Positions 11,201 through 20,100 of a stretch of 64,000 nucleotides of DNA are shown here, piece after piece. This DNA comes from Selenomonadaceae bacterium (GTDB lineage: Bacteria; Bacillota; Negativicutes; Selenomonadales; Selenomonadaceae). The DNA is taken from assembly GCA_017549815.1 (NCBI GenBank), contig JAFYNH010000049.1:28310-92309 (forward strand). Reading direction: 5' to 3'. The notes beneath the pieces were generated by a model. The model had not been told where the DNA came from. It made no database searches and saw only the letters and a list, made by a program, of their open reading frames with translations. The translations under genes and the position numbers were made by a program. Position 1 is the first letter of the stretch; each line of letters starts with the position of its first letter.

Positions 11201-12734
11201 TAAAGACCAAACTTTAACTTTAGTTGGAGCTTCGGTTGGAAGCGATGCTACATTCAACCTTACCTTAGCAAGTGACAATAAGAAAAAAGATGTCTTTGTT
11301 TACGGCGGCGGTCAAGTTTCGATAAGCAATTACGAAACAGGCTACGACAGAATTGATCTCGGTAGCGGCAAAATCAACGGCTTCTCGATAAGCGGCGGCG
11401 CGGGCGGTACAGGCGGAGACGTTATTATTTCTGTCAGCGGCGGCGACTTCACTCCGACAAACGACATAGTTTCTATAAGCGGCGCACAGGGTAAGGACGT
11501 TTACATTAAGAGCGACGGCAAAAAACCTTACGCCAGAATTGTCTTCAAAGAGCCCGGCGTTTTCTACGACAGAGAAAAGAATCCGTCTTCGGCAACAGTC
11601 TTTGCTGGCGCGGCGAGCCTCCAAGCCGCTGAGAGCATTAAGAAAATCTACGCTTTGGAAGGCATAGAAGCTATCAGCATTAAGGCGGGCGATAAGAATA
11701 ACACGCTTATCGACGCAAGCGAGGTAACTCTTGCAAGCGGTGCGATTAGTCTCATTGGCGGCGCGAAGAATGACAAACTTATCGGCAGTAAGAGCGCGGA
11801 CGTTTTTGTCTACACGAATGGTAAAGATGTCATTAACGGTTTCAGCACGGACGATTCTATCTCTTTGGGCAGCGATCTTGTGAGCAGTATCCAGAACGCC
11901 AAGATTACTACCAGCTCTAAGTCGATTAAATTCAAATTCAGCACTAAGAACGCGCTGACTATAAAAGGCGAATCCAAAGAAAAGTTAAGCGGAGAAATCG
12001 ACATCGTCGGGGTTACAAAGTACACGTTCGGAAAGAATCAGTACAGTACGGTTTCAAACACTGTTAGCTTGACGAGTGAATACAGCGGCTCATTCAACAC
12101 AAAGGGCACTGGCTATACGATAGTCGACGGCTCAAAGGTCACAAAGAACTTGTCGTTTAAGGGCACAGATGGCAATGAAACGCTTATCGGCGGCACAGGC
12201 AAGACGGCATTCAAAGGTGGTGCTGGAGCGGACAGCTTGGTCGGCGGCACTGGAGCTGATACGTTCTTCTATGCTAAGGGCGACAAGGCAACTGTCCAAA
12301 TTGCCAACTTCGATACAAGCAATAAGAGCAAGGACAAGCTCAAGATTGCTAACAGCACGCTCCGCAAAGTTTCCTATGACGACAACAATGTTACATTCTC
12401 GATGAACAACGGCAAGAAAGACAGTGCCAATATCGCCTCCTTCAACGTTCAAGGTATCACTAATCCAAATAAAACTCTTATTCATGCGAACAACACCTAC
12501 TACTGGTTTGCGAAGGAAGCCATTACGGAAGTAGTAACTGTAGACGGCGGCACAGATACAATAACAGTTGCGGGAGCAGGCGACTTGATAACGTGGTCTG
12601 ACAAGAAAGTTTCTTCGTCGCAAGCTAAAGAATACGCCGTAATCGATTTGAGCTACTCGACGAACTTAGCTAAATCGGGCGTTGCGGTTAATGTCTCAAG
12701 CAAGAATGACAAAGCAAAATTGCCAGACAAATAA
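8235..12734 (+). CDS. RTX-type Gly/Asp-repeat giant protein (1499 aa)
   Basis: Starts at ATG 8235 after the ribosome binding site AAGGGGAT. No Sec signal peptide is seen. Residues 27-33 carry a Phe-Asp-Leu-Gln-Arg-Phe-Asp motif, which recurs as Phe-Asn-Leu-Gln-Arg-Phe-Ala at the N-terminus of the protein at 42502-48597. The body has about eight units of the form Gly-Gly-x-Gly-x-Asp (calcium-binding RTX-like), Phe-x-Tyr-x-x-Gly, Asp-Ser-Ile-x-Gly-Phe, then a beta strand with Asp-Ser-Ile-Ser-Leu. Such repeats usually fold into calcium-loaded beta rolls on exported proteins. The C-terminus lacks the Gly-Lys-Lys-Leu-Val tail of the two related proteins downstream. Calcium binding and type I secretion are inference; no ABC/HlyD transporter genes are in the window. 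A strong terminator follows. Confidence 0.85.
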   Translation: MEGKKFLNGKSTSPKFTAEATLSDNFVFDLQRFDNAWSLTSNNIYEWGIADGFVASLQADHTNHVWSLGGGGSESIIALDLTVKDVNYQASISSSISSDSLTAFDANSFSSPFKFTLSSDNKLESIAAGGGGISLDASRSTVNVSLLGGAGADSFLGGKGADVFIYNGQGSDSINGFTADDFVSLNGASDLLNAASVSVDGGNLIISDGTNTSLTFVNGATNTKDSVFTIKDGTSTFYFTKDYIMNEGKNAVSLTAAGSVYSAAADVVSIDASGINSNFSITANSKGNYIIGSSVGNAIYDGGGNDTVSLGSGADIFYYKGGADSIVGFGVGTDSIKLDSKFSQITDGSKLTSLTNGFKLEFDKDNSLTFTNFANSGSSIVSVYGSDTDINPYQYTATAISLKGTATGTDSVTLGASYDSSSFTLTNFTYINAAAVSLASGTFSVSGSLESSSGNYIVGSDYNVTSILGSSGNDTLYAGKAGASLVGNGGKDQLYGYSGDVVDHFFLGNGSASIYNYNIEKDVVSLTAGAAPTGFASISGANSNGDFIISVASGTESVVTFKNTSAFSLKSGSDIYYYEKDRILMNGDRITLGGKDYSGSKTFNVNKAGDLYSRISSIDASAVSVTGGLTIYGNENSSTNSIIGAFTGGKIIGNDKGDVLISGATSSLYTTTFEGGDGADTLIGSSSLTNNNDIGSKDIFVYTGGADSIANYIYKEGDYITVKASEDINFDESTAQSIEGGGLVISFSTGNSLSISGGTADNDSVSVKSGSGNYVYKMDGSYYVKDNKYVTLTSSFADSVFSASTAGDSVKSIYAYSAAGKGEGDNAAISIVGNDLGNTITGISGKANSLTGGNGNDLLKGGSSNDVFFFTKGKDVIEGFEEDKDNLVIENTDLNSIKSGKATKNKLTFTIDKSNAIAFKPDEDKSIELPTRISLNSGGYLTEDGIVSISSDSGNSLKLFSNAKGKIDLTSDVYSLSSRQITSLDASPAKDQTLTLVGASVGSDATFNLTLASDNKKKDVFVYGGGQVSISNYETGYDRIDLGSGKINGFSISGGAGGTGGDVIISVSGGDFTPTNDIVSISGAQGKDVYIKSDGKKPYARIVFKEPGVFYDREKNPSSATVFAGAASLQAAESIKKIYALEGIEAISIKAGDKNNTLIDASEVTLASGAISLIGGAKNDKLIGSKSADVFVYTNGKDVINGFSTDDSISLGSDLVSSIQNAKITTSSKSIKFKFSTKNALTIKGESKEKLSGEIDIVGVTKYTFGKNQYSTVSNTVSLTSEYSGSFNTKGTGYTIVDGSKVTKNLSFKGTDGNETLIGGTGKTAFKGGAGADSLVGGTGADTFFYAKGDKATVQIANFDTSNKSKDKLKIANSTLRKVSYDDNNVTFSMNNGKKDSANIASFNVQGITNPNKTLIHANNTYYWFAKEAITEVVTVDGGTDTITVAGAGDLITWSDKKVSSSQAKEYAVIDLSYSTNLAKSGVAVNVSSKNDKAKLPDK

Positions 12735-12765
12735 TCAATCTGATAAAGTAGCATAAAAAAATTAT

Positions 12766-12800
12766 GGCTCGTGCAGAAAAAACTGCGCGGGCTTTTTTTT
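12766..12800 (+). terminator. Rho-independent terminator after the RTX gene
   Basis: GGCTCGTGCAG pairs with CTGCGCGGGCT (11 bp with G-U pairs) across an A6 loop, followed by T8. Confidence 0.9.
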
Positions 12801-12802
12801 AT

Positions 12803-12841
12803 AAAAAAACTCGCTGAAATTGCAATCCACAATCCAGCGAG
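12803..12841 (-). terminator. Terminator of the LPP20-like gene
   Basis: Read on the minus strand, CTCGCTG and CAGCGAG form a stem around an 18-nt loop and are followed by a T7 run. It sits about 30 bp after the stop of the gene at 12874. Confidence 0.75.
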
Positions 12842-12873
12842 CTTTAGCAAATATTATATTTAATTTCTATGTC

Positions 12874-13710
12874 TTAATAGAGGAACACAACCGCGATATT
12901 GTCAAGGAAATGCGATTTGCCATTTTCGTAAAGAACGAAGTCGGCATCTTCTGCACTGAGTACAGGGTTGGCGTTGAGGTCGTCGAGCGCAACTGCATGA
13001 ACGACAAGCGGATTAGAACCTGCGCGCCCCGCTTGGCTCATATCCTGCGCATAGGACGCCATGCCTTCGACGATGATTCTGTCGTAGTCGAGATTTTTAT
13101 GACCGTAAATTTTAGTGCCGCCAACTTTTTTAATAACGGGGCTCATGACGAAGTTAATTTCTCCGACGCCTCTGCAATCGACAACAAGACCGGTGTAGTT
13201 GCCGCTGTAGCTCGGACGATTTTCAACAACGGGCGGACGATAATCGGGCGCAGGTGCAGGGAACGGCTCAATATAAGTCGGGCGTTCGATAACGGTTTCA
13301 GCAAGACCGCCATTGCCGCCGAAGAGCGGGATTTCCATAGTGACAGAATAACCGCCGCCGCTAAGTTCGCCTTCAGAAACAATTCTTGCGCCTTGAATAA
13401 CTGCCGAGACTCTTGTCCTTACGACGTCGGAAGTCAGCATCATTTGCTCGATAGTCGTTTCCGCATCGACTTGGACGCCGTTAATTGCTTCAGCAAGTTG
13501 ACGATAAGCATCCGCAATAGCCGCACGACGCGCCATCATAGCTCCATGAGCCGCAGTCTTTGCCATAGCGGGATTTGCAACGCCCATGCCCGTAACTTGA
13601 ATTGTGTTGGTGTTCCAATTCGGAGTAGCAGGGGCGGCGTCTACTTTTCCACCGAAGGCGAACAATACTATCGCCATCAGTAAGCCCAATAACTTAAATT
13701 TCCTTAACAT
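12874..13710 (-). CDS. LPP20-family secreted protein
   Basis: 278 residues. An upstream in-frame TTG at 13716 exists, but AGGAGG sits eight bases before the ATG at 13710, so that ATG is the start. The N-terminus is a classical signal peptide: Lys/Arg, then a Leu/Ile-rich core, then Val-Asp-Ala before Ala-Pro, with no lipobox Cys. The next ~100 residues match the LPP20 fold: a Gly-x-Gly strand, an Ala-rich helix with Met-Ala-Arg-Arg-Ala-Ala-Ile-Ala-Asp-Ala-Tyr, and a Gly-Ala-Arg-Ile-Val strand. A Pro-rich linker (Pro-Ala-Pro-Ala-Pro) then leads to a second beta-rich domain. The family includes outer-membrane or periplasmic proteins and the N-terminal part of some flagellar accessory proteins such as FlgT/FlgP. 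The exact role here is unknown. It is monocistronic, with its own terminator. Confidence 0.8.
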   Translation of the reverse strand: MLRKFKLLGLLMAIVLFAFGGKVDAAPATPNWNTNTIQVTGMGVANPAMAKTAAHGAMMARRAAIADAYRQLAEAINGVQVDAETTIEQMMLTSDVVRTRVSAVIQGARIVSEGELSGGGYSVTMEIPLFGGNGGLAETVIERPTYIEPFPAPAPDYRPPVVENRPSYSGNYTGLVVDCRGVGEINFVMSPVIKKVGGTKIYGHKNLDYDRIIVEGMASYAQDMSQAGRAGSNPLVVHAVALDDLNANPVLSAEDADFVLYENGKSHFLDNIAVVFLY

Positions 13711-13788
13711 CCTCAAAACCTCCTAAAATTTTTTTCGTTTAAAGCTTAGAATATAAAGATTAAAATCCCCTTTGAATAGTTAAAAAAT

Positions 13789-14214
13789 TTATTGCTCTTC
13801 CTCCAACAACTTTCCTACCACAAAAAAAGTTGCGTTGGCTTTGGCGTAAAGTTTTCCTTTGGCGTCAATGATTCGGCATTCGCAGACCATAGTTTTGCGT
13901 CCGTCGTGCAAGACAGTTGCGTCCGTGAAAATTCGCGGCGTGTTCGTCATTACCGCGTGCATGAATTCTATATTCAGCGAAATCGTCACGACCTTTTTAT
14001 TTAAGGCTAAGCACTTCGCGCCCATAGCGGTATCAGCCATTATCGTTAAAACTCCGCCGTGCGCCATTGAATATAAATTCGCGTGACGTGAATCCGCGCA
14101 GAGTTCTAAACGCGCCTCTCCGTCGGGCGTCGGCACAACTTCTATCTCCAAAAAATCTATAACTGTGTTCTCGTGATAAAATTTTATAATTTGCTCCTGC
14201 GTTGGCTTGCGCAA
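13789..14214 (-). CDS. PaaI-type hotdog thioesterase
   Basis: About 141 residues from a TTG start at 14214. The frame stays open to 14265, but those upstream codons overlap a TATGAT -10 box (14243-14248), and AAGGGG lies eight bases before the TTG, so the shorter form fits better; GTG 14223 is the alternative. The motif Ala-His-Gly-Gly-Val followed by Ala-Asp-Thr-Ala-Met-Gly is the active-site signature of the PaaI/YbgC-like hotdog family. The next strand, Val-Thr-Ile-Ser-Leu-Asn-Ile-Glu-Phe, and the C-terminal Ala-x-Ala-Thr-Phe-Phe-Val-Val are also typical. These proteins hydrolyse acyl-CoA thioesters, often aryl-CoA. Substrate is unknown and neighbours give no hint. Confidence 0.8.
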   Translation of the reverse strand: MRKPTQEQIIKFYHENTVIDFLEIEVVPTPDGEARLELCADSRHANLYSMAHGGVLTIMADTAMGAKCLALNKKVVTISLNIEFMHAVMTNTPRIFTDATVLHDGRKTMVCECRIIDAKGKLYAKANATFFVVGKLLEEEQ

Positions 14215-14319
14215 TCTGCTCACCCCTTCGAGCAAGAATTTTATCATATGCGCAGGAAAAAACAAGATTAAAGGGAAAAGGGTTTAGGGAAAAGGATTCA
14301 GGGATAAGGGGGAATTTTT

Positions 14320-15279
14320 ATGGTTAATGTTGCGATTTTGGGCACGGGTAAAATTATTCCCGAAGCCGTCAGCGCGTTGCAGGCGTCGAAAAAATTTCAT
14401 GTCGCGAACATTTGGGCACGAGCGCACAGTCGCGATAAAGCCGCCGCTCTTGCCGAGCAATTTCAAATCGATAAGTTCACGACCGACCTTGACGAAATTC
14501 TAAATGACGCCGCGATCGAGTTCGTTTATATCGGCTTGGTTAATTCCGCGCATTACGACTACGCCAAAAAATTTCTTGACGCGGGCAAAAATGTTATCCT
14601 TGAAAAACCCTTCACGACGACCGCCGCGCAGGCTCAAGAATTAATCGACATTGCGCTAAGTAAAAAGCTTTATCTGTTCGAGGCGGTGACGACACTTCAT
14701 CAGCAGAATTTCTATGCAATTAGCGACGCGCTCCCAAAACTCGGCGAAATTAAAATTGCCTTGTGTAATTTCTCGCAGTATTCGAGTCGCTACGACGCCT
14801 ATAAACGCGGTGAAGTTGCGCCCGCCTTTGACCCTAAACTTAACGGCGGTGCTCTGCGCGATATAAACATTTACAACTTAAATTTTGTTGTCGGCTTATT
14901 CGGAATGCCCAAGAAAATTTCCTACGTCGCTAATCGCGGCTTTAACGGCATTGACACGAGCGGCGTTGTTTCGCTTGAGTATGAAAATTTTTTGGCGCAA
15001 TGTATCGCCGCTAAGGATTCGGAAAGTCCGAGCTTTTTAAGTATTCAAGGCGATAACGGATATATTTTAGCGCACGGCACGCCTAACGAATTGAATTCTT
15101 TTGAATTGGCTGTTCGCGGCGAGAAAGTTCAAAAGTTCGCGCTGAATAAATTTAACCACCGCATGATTCAAGAGTTCGTTGACTTCGGAGAGATTTACGA
15201 ACAACAAAATTATTCGGCTGTCAAAAGCGGCTTAAAAATTTCTCTTGACGTTATGAAAGTAATCGAGCAATGTTTTTAA
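14320..15279 (+). CDS. Gfo/Idh/MocA-family NAD(P)-dependent oxidoreductase
   Basis: 319 residues, ATG 14320 after the ribosome binding site AAGGGGGAA. The N-terminal Rossmann domain has Val-Ala-Ile-Leu-Gly-Thr-Gly-Lys-Ile at residues 4-12. The conserved Glu-Lys-Pro motif occurs near residue 95 (Val-Ile-Leu-Glu-Lys-Pro-Phe), where Lys takes part in hydride transfer in this family. The C-terminal part has the expected alpha/beta substrate domain with Gly-Gly-Ala-Leu-Arg-Asp-Ile. Its length is slightly below the usual 330-360. Family members oxidise or reduce sugars, inositols and related polyols, and closest resemblance is to the dihydrodiol/xylose-dehydrogenase-like branch. Substrate cannot be told. 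It lies alone, with a shared terminator at its end. Confidence 0.85.
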   Translation: MVNVAILGTGKIIPEAVSALQASKKFHVANIWARAHSRDKAAALAEQFQIDKFTTDLDEILNDAAIEFVYIGLVNSAHYDYAKKFLDAGKNVILEKPFTTTAAQAQELIDIALSKKLYLFEAVTTLHQQNFYAISDALPKLGEIKIALCNFSQYSSRYDAYKRGEVAPAFDPKLNGGALRDINIYNLNFVVGLFGMPKKISYVANRGFNGIDTSGVVSLEYENFLAQCIAAKDSESPSFLSIQGDNGYILAHGTPNELNSFELAVRGEKVQKFALNKFNHRMIQEFVDFGEIYEQQNYSAVKSGLKISLDVMKVIEQCF

Positions 15280-15287
15280 AATAAAAG

Positions 15288-15316
15288 CTCCCCGTCAATC
15301 GGCAGGGAGTTTTTTT
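15288..15316. terminator. Bidirectional terminator between oxidoreductase and nadE
   Basis: CTCCC...GGGAG stem extended by inner pairs, flanked by T7 on the plus side and a T-rich stretch on the minus side, between two convergent genes. Confidence 0.8.
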
Positions 15317-15330
15317 GTTATCCAAAATTT

Positions 15331-17010
15331 TTAATTCGCGAGCAATCTCTCTTTAAGCTCAAGATAAGCCCGCGTAAAATGCAAGCAGTTCTGCGATTCT
15401 TGCTCGACTCCGTAAGGTTCATCCGTCACGGCTAAAATCGGCGGCGATTGAATTCTTTTCGCGACACCCATTCCCATAAATTGTTTCCACCAACGTTCCA
15501 AGTCGGCAATGAAATCCTGCGCGGTCGGGAAATATTTTTCAACAAGTCCATTCTCGCAACCGATATTATCTTCAACCTGACTGCTCACATACCAGCCCAA
15601 AATATCTTCGGGCGTCAAATTATCTTCAGCGAAGGCGCGGAGTAAATAATCGTGATAAGGATACTTAAGCGGGTCGCCCTTGCCCTCGTCAACGTTCTGC
15701 GCGGTCGACAGCTCAGCACTCGGAACTATGTCAATAATCCCCTGCGGAATAGCCTCGAACTTATAAATTTTTTCGTTCATATAACGCGCCAAGTCGTAAA
15801 CTTGATACTTCCATAAATCAGCAAGCGCACTTAAAAAGCCCGCCTCGTCGCCGTATAAAGTCGCATAACCAACGGTCGTTTCAGCCTTATTCGCGTTGCA
15901 AGTGAACACGCCGCCAACACTCGCCGCTATCGCCGCTAAAATCCTCGCGCTGCGGTCGCGGGCTTGAATATTTTCCTTAACAAAATTGGAAACTTCTATG
16001 CCGCGTTCTTCCAACTGCTTAACCGTCCAATCAACCGACTCTTGAATCGGCACGACGTAATATTTACAGCCCAGATTTTTGGCAAGCTGTTCACTAAGTC
16101 CCTTTGTCGTCGCCGAATTGAAGACGCTCGGCATATTTACAAGGATAACATTTTCCGCGCCAACGGCTTGAGTATAAAGAGCCGCCGCAACCGCCGAATC
16201 AATGCCGCCGCTCACGCCAATAACAACTTTTTTAATGCCGATTTGCTCAAGGAATTCCTTAACACCAAAACTTATCGCCCGATAAATTTTTTCCGTCTCG
16301 CTGACTTCGGGCAATTCAAGCGCGGGCATTTTATCAATCTCTTCAAGCTCGACGAAGTTCAAACATTCCTCAAAAGGCTCGGTAAGCTGAACAACTTCGC
16401 CACGTGAATTGAAAACCGCGCTCCCGCCGTTAAAGGAGTGAATCGTCTTGCCCGTATTTTGAATGCCTGTCAAGCCAATACGAATCGTCGGACAGCCGGG
16501 ACTATTAAAGAAAAAATCTCTGTCAATGCTGAACGGTTCGGAATAAAAATTTATGCAGAAATCCATTTTGCCTTTGAAATGAAAGTTCTCGTTGTTAAAA
16601 ATACAGCCGACGTTATAACGCTTGCCTTTAATGATGAACGAAAAATAATTGTCGCTATCGTCAGCATATCTGGATAAACCCGCGTCGACGGGCGTACAAG
16701 TCAAGCGTTTATTCCTAGCAGAAAAAATCGCATTAAAGCCCGAATCATCGCTAAGTTCTATATTCCCGAAAACAACCGTGAGATTTTTTTTGCTCGCTAA
16801 GATTATGTCCTCGCCATATTCCCAACAATCTTCTATAAAAGATTCTTGTTGCCACGTATTACCAATCATTAATCCGGCAACCGCCATTTCAGGAAAAATA
16901 ACGACGTCCGCCTTGCCTTTTTGCGCCTTGTCAATGAGTTGCAAAATTTTTTTCGTATTCACGTCGGGATGTCCCGCCGCGATTTTCATTTGCGCATAAG
17001 CTATCTTCAT
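15331..17010 (-). CDS. nadE: NAD+ synthetase with degenerate glutaminase domain
   Basis: 559 residues from ATG 17010, chosen because GGGGGCGATT precedes it; the frame upstream to 17091 looks non-coding. Residues 1-240 are a nitrilase-fold domain and residues 245-559 an N-type ATP pyrophosphatase with Ser-Gly-Gly-Ile-Asp-Ser at 267-272, the PP-loop that adenylates nicotinic acid adenine dinucleotide. In glutamine-dependent NadE the nitrilase domain uses a Glu-Lys-Cys triad to release ammonia. Here Glu41 is present (Phe-Pro-Glu-Met). The Lys region (residues 105-110, Cys-Thr-Pro-Val-Asp-Ala) has no Lys, and Asn139 stands where Cys is expected (Val-Gly-Cys-Ile-Phe-Asn-Asn). The synthetase half looks intact, so the enzyme probably uses free ammonia or another donor (inference). 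Confidence 0.85.
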   Translation of the reverse strand: MKIAYAQMKIAAGHPDVNTKKILQLIDKAQKGKADVVIFPEMAVAGLMIGNTWQQESFIEDCWEYGEDIILASKKNLTVVFGNIELSDDSGFNAIFSARNKRLTCTPVDAGLSRYADDSDNYFSFIIKGKRYNVGCIFNNENFHFKGKMDFCINFYSEPFSIDRDFFFNSPGCPTIRIGLTGIQNTGKTIHSFNGGSAVFNSRGEVVQLTEPFEECLNFVELEEIDKMPALELPEVSETEKIYRAISFGVKEFLEQIGIKKVVIGVSGGIDSAVAAALYTQAVGAENVILVNMPSVFNSATTKGLSEQLAKNLGCKYYVVPIQESVDWTVKQLEERGIEVSNFVKENIQARDRSARILAAIAASVGGVFTCNANKAETTVGYATLYGDEAGFLSALADLWKYQVYDLARYMNEKIYKFEAIPQGIIDIVPSAELSTAQNVDEGKGDPLKYPYHDYLLRAFAEDNLTPEDILGWYVSSQVEDNIGCENGLVEKYFPTAQDFIADLERWWKQFMGMGVAKRIQSPPILAVTDEPYGVEQESQNCLHFTRAYLELKERLLAN

Positions 17011-17042
17011 GCAATCGCCCCCAAAAAATTTTCGGCAGATAG

Positions 17043-17071
17043 AATATAAATCATTTCGGCTAATTGCACAA
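17043..17071 (-). promoter_or_regulatory. Candidate nadE promoter
   Basis: On the minus strand TTGTGC at 17071-17066, a 17-bp spacer and TATATT at 17048-17043. The -35 half overlaps that of the divergent promoter. Confidence 0.45.
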
Positions 17072-17092
17072 TGGAAAATTTTTGAATACAAT
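17064..17092 (+). promoter_or_regulatory. Candidate promoter of the hybrid kinase gene
   Basis: TTGCAC at 17064-17069, 17-bp spacer, TACAAT at 17087-17092. It shares its -35 bases with the divergent nadE promoter. Confidence 0.45.
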
Positions 17093-17142
17093 AGCCTAAA
17101 GTTTTGGAGCGAAATTTTCTTACATAAATAGAGGTGGCGGAA

Positions 17143-20100
17143 ATGGATTCGGAAGATAACAAAATAATGAAAGAATTCATAATCGGAGCTCTTATCGTCG
17201 TCGTAATACTTATCGTTGGCACGTTTTGGATGGGTAACAACATAAGAGAAGATAACGATGAGACGGTTCGCATGGTCAGCTTAATGTACTTAGACGAGCT
17301 GGCGGGGCGACGCGAACAAGTTGTGGCGGGCAAGTTAAACGACTATATCAGCGACATGAATATTGCAATGGATTTAATCGACAAGGACGATTTAAGTAGC
17401 GTTGAGCGATTGCAAGCTTATCAGGCGCGAATGAAACAACTTTACGGGCTTGAAAAATTTGCCTTCGTCGACACGACCGGTTTGATTTACACGGCAAGAG
17501 GCACGCGAAACGACATTGCTATTTACGATTTTGATTACGCGAACCTCAGCGAGATTAAGATTTTAATAAAAAATGTTGATAGTAGAAACAAGAAAATTAT
17601 TATCGCAATGCCAGCGGATAATTTGCCGTTCGTCGGTAAAACGCTCGTGGCGGCGTTTATGGAAATTGATATGGGGCGCATGTTGGACGCTATGTCCTTA
17701 CAGTCAAGCGGCAACAGTGCGACGCTCTGCAACCTTTACACTAAAGACGGCGTGGCATTTACTGATTCGATACTCGGCGGCTTATCCAGTGAGAAAAGTT
17801 TATTCGAGGCAATGGCGAATGCTAAGTTTGAACGGGGTTATTCAGCTGATAAAATGAAACGCGACTTCGAGAACGGAATGAAAGGTTTCGCGGCTTTTAC
17901 TTACGACAACATTAAGGAAACGATTTACTATGTGCCCGTACACGGTACCGATTGGATGTTGACGTATTTGATTCGCGAAAGCGTCATAAGCGAACAAATC
18001 GGCTCCATTACCGAAGGGATTATTTCAAGGAGCTTGGCGCATTCGATTATAACTGCGTTGGTTTTAGTCGGAATGTTCGCGACTGTGATTATCCAGTTAA
18101 GAAGGACTGCTAAGGCGCGTTTAGAAAAGGAAACTGCCGACGCCGAGAGTCGCGTTAAACAACAGGAATTGGAAGAGCAACTGGCTTTGCAAGAAGAACT
18201 TTTGGCGCAGGAACAAGAAAAAGCTCAGCAGGATAACATGATTCGCGCTTTGGCGTCTGATTATCGGAGCGTTTATTACGTCAACCTTGCTGATGATGAG
18301 GGGCTTTGTTACAGGGAAGATTCCGCGCAGGACAATATGGTCGTGATAAGAGAAGGCGAGCAATTTATTTTCAGCAAAGTTTTTACGGAATACGCTAATC
18401 TTCACGTGACGGAGGAATATCGGCAAGAGTTTTTAAATTTCATTGAGCCGAAATCTATACGCGAGGCTTTGAAGAAAGATTCGGTTATAACTTATCGCTA
18501 TTTATCGCGGCGCAAGGGCAAAGAAAGTTACGAGATGATTCGTATGGCGGGCGTCAGAAAACCGGGCGAAGACCTTGAAAAGTCTATTCACGTTGTAGGC
18601 ATCGGCATAACTGATATTGATTCGGAAATGCGCGACGACTTGGCGAAAAGTCAAGCATTACGCGACGCGCTTAAGACTGCGGAAGAGGCAAGCAAAGCTA
18701 AGACGACGTTCTTATCGAGCATGAGCCACGAGATAAGGACGCCGATGAACGCGATTATCGGGCTTGACAATCTTGCGCTCCACGAGCCGGGTATTTCCTC
18801 TACGACTAAAAGTTACTTGGAGAAAATCGGGACTTCGGCGCAACATTTGCTTAGCTTGATAAATGATATTTTAGATATGAGCCGCATTGAGTCGGGGCGC
18901 ATGACTATTCGCAATGAAGAATTTTCCTTCCCGAAATTGATTGAGCAAATTAATACGATATTCAGCGGGCAATGCAAAGAAAAGAAACTTGAATACAACT
19001 GCCAAATAAACGGGCACCTCGACGAAAATTATATCGGTGACAGCGTAAAGTTGCGGCAGATTTTGATAAATATTTTGGGCAATGCGGTTAAGTTTACGCC
19101 TGAAGGCGGTCGCGTTGATTTGAGCGTTGAAAAGACTGCCGACTTCGATAAAAAATCCGTGATTAAATTTACAATCAAGGACACGGGAATTGGCATGAGC
19201 AAAGAATATCTGCCAAAGATTTTTGACACGTTCAGCCAAGAAGATTCAACCGCCTCGAATAAATACGGCAGTTCGGGCTTGGGCATGGCGATTACGAAAA
19301 GTATTGTCGACATGATGAACGGCAAAATCGAAGTCGAGAGTGAAAAGGGCGTCGGGACAACTTTCACCGTGACCGTAACTTTGATGAATTCGGGCAAGCA
19401 CGACGAATCTAAGAGCGACGATATTGAAATAAAGCCGCATGAATTGAGCGTTTTGGTTATCGACGACGACCCGATAGCTTGCGACCACGCGAAGTTGATT
19501 TTGGAGAAAATAGGTATTGCCGCCGAGATTGCAATGTCGGGCAAAGAGGCTGTCGAAATGGTTAAACTTCGTCATGCCCGCCGCGAGCCGTATAACTTGA
19601 TAATTGTCGATTGGCAAATGCCGGAAATGAACGGCGTTGAAGTGACGCGGCAGATTAGAGAGGTTATCGGCAACGAGACGGCGATTATAATTTTAACGGC
19701 TTATAACTGGGACGACGTGGCGGACGAGGCAATATCTGCGGGCGTCGACAGTTTTATAGCAAAGCCGCTGTTTTCGGGCGCGTTGCTTGAGGAATTTAAG
19801 AATGCACTTCGTAGGAAAAACAAGGCTTCCGCGCAGATTAAAACTAAAGTCGACCTTACAGGCAAGAAAATTTTATTAGCGGAAGATGTGCCCGTCAACG
19901 CGGAAATTATGATGATGGTTTTGCAAATGCGCGATATTGAAGTCGAGCTTGCCGAGAACGGGAAAATCGCGCTGGAGAAATTTGAAAACTCGCCCGAAAA
20001 TTATTACGACGCGATATTAATGGATATGCGAATGCCCGAAATGGACGGCTTAGAGGCGACGCAACGAATCCGCGCCTTGAATAGAAAAGACGCCAAAAAA

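Noticed and set aside
8640..12300. Regular short repeats resembling a CRISPR or satellite array
   Set aside because: They keep a codon frame and encode Gly-Gly-x-Gly-x-Asp units; no spacer/repeat pattern.
12820..13683. 287-codon open frame opposite the LPP20-like gene
   Set aside because: Shadow frame: the opposite strand has a signal peptide, ribosome site and terminator.
14223..14265. Longer N-terminus for the thioesterase from 14265
   Set aside because: These codons overlap a -10 box and lack a ribosome site.
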